This document shows positions 62,110 through 64,000 of a stretch of 64,000 nucleotides of DNA, one piece after another. The position numbers and the translations under genes are program-made. The stretch is from assembly GCF_003991565.1 (NCBI RefSeq), contig NZ_CP032819.1, positions 558,001 to 622,000 on the forward strand. The letters run 5' to 3'. Positions within the stretch are counted from its first letter, which is position 1. Every line of letters starts with the position of its first letter. Source of the stretch: Butyricimonas faecalis. Lineage in GTDB: Bacteria; Bacteroidota; Bacteroidia; Bacteroidales; Marinifilaceae. The notes beneath the pieces were generated by a model. That model was not told where the DNA came from, searched no databases, and saw only the letters and a program-made list of their open reading frames with translations.

Positions 62110-62946
62110 TTATTTTGTTTCGCCGTTTTCAAAACTCTTGTTATACTGGTGCATTGCCCGGTAGCTCATACCCATACTGGAAAATCCACCATCGTGGAAC
62201 AAATTCTGCATGGTCACTTTACGGGTCAAATCAGAAAACAAGGTGATACAATAATTTGCACATTCATCAGCAGAGGCATTTCCCAACGGGGACATCCGTT
62301 CTGCAAAATCAATCAGAGAATCAAAACCTTTAATTCCGCTACCAGCCGTGGTTACCGTCGGTGATTGAGAAATCGTGTTGACACGAACCCTCTTTTCTCG
62401 TCCGTAAATATACCCGAAACTACGGGCAATGGACTCCAACATGGCCTTGGCATCCGCCATATCATTATATTCAAACATCGTACGTTGTGCAGCCACGTAT
62501 GAAAGAGCCACAACCGACCCCCATTCATTAATCGCATCCAATTTCTTTGCCGTTTGGAGCACCTTATGAAAAGAAATGGCTGAAATATCCAACGTTTTCT
62601 GCAAAAAGTCATAATCCAGGTTATCGTAGGGACGTTTTTTTCTCACATTCAACGACATGGCCACCGAGTGCAATATAAAATCAATCTTTTCTCCCAACAA
62701 CTCCATCGCCTCCTTAAACAAACGCTCCAAATCACCTTCACTAGTTGCATCTGCAGGAATCAATGGAACATTATTCTTCTCCGCAAAATCCTTGATCTGT
62801 CCCATCCGGATAGATAATTCCGTGTTCGTCAGCACGATCTCTGCTCCCTCTTCCAAGCATTTCTCTGCCACTTTCCACGCGATAGACATTTCGTTCAACG
62901 CACCGAATATTATCCCCTTCTTTCCTTTCAATAAATTGTAACTCAT
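62110..62946 (-). CDS. fabI: Enoyl-[acyl-carrier-protein] reductase (NADH-type)
   Basis: FabI performs the last reduction in each fatty-acid elongation cycle. It has 278 residues of the short-chain dehydrogenase fold. The N-terminal dinucleotide region reads LLKGKKGIIFGALNEMSIAWKVAEKCLEEGAEIVLTN. The catalytic Tyr-Lys set is in SYVAAQRTMFEYNDMADAKAMLES (Tyr, six residues, Lys). ISQSPTVTTAGSGIKGF is the substrate loop. Length and motifs match FabI rather than FabK or FabL. It lies 34 bases after the recN stop. Confidence 0.96.
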   Translation of the reverse strand: MSYNLLKGKKGIIFGALNEMSIAWKVAEKCLEEGAEIVLTNTELSIRMGQIKDFAEKNNVPLIPADATSEGDLERLFKEAMELLGEKIDFILHSVAMSLNVRKKRPYDNLDYDFLQKTLDISAISFHKVLQTAKKLDAINEWGSVVALSYVAAQRTMFEYNDMADAKAMLESIARSFGYIYGREKRVRVNTISQSPTVTTAGSGIKGFDSLIDFAERMSPLGNASADECANYCITLFSDLTRKVTMQNLFHDGGFSSMGMSYRAMHQYNKSFENGETK

Positions 62947-62980
62947 AAAACAGTATTAAATTAAAAAATTCTTTCTACAA

Positions 62981-64000
62981 TCAAGACTGGCCGAGCAGCA
63001 ACCGGGCGTTCTCTAACGCGGCTTCACTGATGACGCTTCCGCTGATCATTCCGGCTATTTCCGCTACCCGCTCTTCATCTGTTAAACGACGGATACGTGA
63101 AATTGTTCCCATCTGGTCGTCTTCTTTATATACCTTAAAATGGTGATCGCCTGCGGCTGCTATCTGAGGTAAATGGGAAATACTGATCACCTGCATCCGG
63201 CAGGCCATCTCTTTCATCATCTCGGCCATCCGGTGAGCGATTTCCCCTGAAACACCCGTGTCTATCTCGTCAAAGATAATGACCGGTAACTGTTTTGTGC
63301 GGGACAGAATATATTTCAGCGACAACATCAACCGAGAGATTTCCCCTCCGGAAGCCACTTTCACCAATTCTCCCGGCTCTTGGTTCTTGTTTGCCGAAAA
63401 CAGAAAACTCACGTCATCCTTTCCCGTGGGCGTAAAATGATCCAACGGGGTAATCATAACCTTGAACACGGCATGTTTAATCCCCATGCTTACCAACAAT
63501 CCCTGCATCTCTTCTCTCAACTTCTCCTCCGATGCCACACGAGCTGTATGCATCTTACTTGACAACGAATCCATTTCCGTCTCCACAGACTTGATCTGTT
63601 CCTCTAACATTTCGATCTGTTCTGCAAAGGATTGTATTCCTTTCAACTTTTCGCCTAACTCATCCTTTAAAGCGATCAATTCCTCGACTTTTTCCAAGCG
63701 ATGCTTGTGCAATAAATCGTACATCACGTTCAGGCGTTCATTAATCACGTCGACTCTTGCCGGGTTGTATTCCACCCGTTCCGCCATCCGTTCCGATTCA
63801 TCGGCAATATCCTCCAATTCGAGAATCACCGAACTCAAACGCTGCTCGTAATCGGTAGCTTCTTTCACGATTCCCTCCAAGGTCGCCATTTTATTCTTCA
63901 AACCTTTCAAGGATTGGATAACGGGATTATCCGATTCCGTTAATATATACGTTGATTCTGAAAAGGCGGATTTAATATTCTCCGCATTATTCAACACGGC
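62981..64000 (-). CDS. recN: DNA repair protein RecN, C-terminal part (5' end outside window)
   Basis: RecN is an SMC-like ATPase that acts in double-strand break repair. The frame is open to the window edge (base 64000), so this is only the last 339 codons of a protein that is usually about 550 residues. The part shown has a coiled-coil arm (about 35-165) and the ATPase C-half: signature LVKVASGGEISRLMLSLK near 205-225, Walker B PVIIFDEIDTGVSGEIA near 240, and the switch His in MQVISISHLPQIAAAGDHHFKVYK. The N-terminal Walker A half is outside. fabI follows. Confidence 0.95.
   Translation of the reverse strand, partial: AVLNNAENIKSAFSESTYILTESDNPVIQSLKGLKNKMATLEGIVKEATDYEQRLSSVILELEDIADESERMAERVEYNPARVDVINERLNVMYDLLHKHRLEKVEELIALKDELGEKLKGIQSFAEQIEMLEEQIKSVETEMDSLSSKMHTARVASEEKLREEMQGLLVSMGIKHAVFKVMITPLDHFTPTGKDDVSFLFSANKNQEPGELVKVASGGEISRLMLSLKYILSRTKQLPVIIFDEIDTGVSGEIAHRMAEMMKEMACRMQVISISHLPQIAAAGDHHFKVYKEDDQMGTISRIRRLTDEERVAEIAGMISGSVISEAALENARLLLGQS

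Noticed and set aside
1-64000. tRNA, rRNA, insertion sequence or prophage genes
   Set aside because: No cloverleaf-like sequence, rRNA stretch, transposase, integrase or phage structural protein was recognised on either strand. A covariance-model scan was not possible here.

Overview
The window looks like a chromosomal segment of a Bacteroidales bacterium. The evidence is ECF sigma/FecR/TonB-receptor modules, DUF4249 lipoproteins, type V (FimA/Mfa-like) fimbrial genes, LytTR two-component genes, a membrane pyrophosphatase, and promoter boxes of the Bacteroidetes form TAnnTTTG. The overall style would fit Odoribacteraceae (Odoribacter/Butyricimonas), but that is a guess from gene content and cannot be confirmed here. 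No rRNA, tRNA, CRISPR array, insertion sequence or prophage was seen.

Layout. 1-6553: 3' end of purH followed by the rod-shape operon mreB-mreC-mreD-mrdA-rodA. 6636-9741: histidine catabolism (hutI and a fused formiminotransferase-cyclodeaminase). 9842-18203 (minus): an ECF sigma factor, its FecR anti-sigma, an STN-bearing TonB receptor, a DUF4249 lipoprotein, a second TonB receptor and a second DUF4249 lipoprotein, packed with gaps of a few bases. 18341-19355: two AT-rich unknown genes. 19520-24676 (minus): LytTR response regulator, an intact LytS-type kinase, a second kinase-like protein that has lost its catalytic residues, and a TonB receptor whose 5' end has been replaced by the start of an HU-like gene (a deletion scar). 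24827-38685: single genes and small units, including a nitroreductase, an AAA ATPase, an hppA with a one-base frameshift, the divergent radical-SAM pair rimO/ygiQ-like, TPR proteins, free-Met-sulfoxide reductase, pepD, MarR, DUF1904 and a DHH phosphoesterase. 39004-43308: a three-gene fimbrial operon ending in a large protein with a BACON-like and a GATase-like domain. 43728-64000: guaA, a sodium symporter, thiE-thiM, a surface protein, an HTH-Fic protein with a clear operator, coiled-coil envelope proteins, DUF2851, fhs, a CBM9-like protein, a phosphoesterase, an LTA-synthase-like enzyme, dnaB, an exonuclease, fabI and the 3' part of recN.

Intergenic space is unusually patterned. There are four copies of a REP/MITE-like hairpin (ends ACTACC...GGTAGT), a 112-bp element with 15-bp terminal inverted repeats after the fimbrial operon, and two families of short AT-rich words (TAAATCATAAATCG-like and GTTACAAGTTA-like) scattered between genes.

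The items most worth a second look are the pseudokinase/kinase pair, the HU-receptor deletion scar, the self-operator of the HTH-Fic gene, the GATase-like fimbrial protein, the hppA frameshift and the repeat families. No complete, clearly new multi-gene system was found, and none is claimed.
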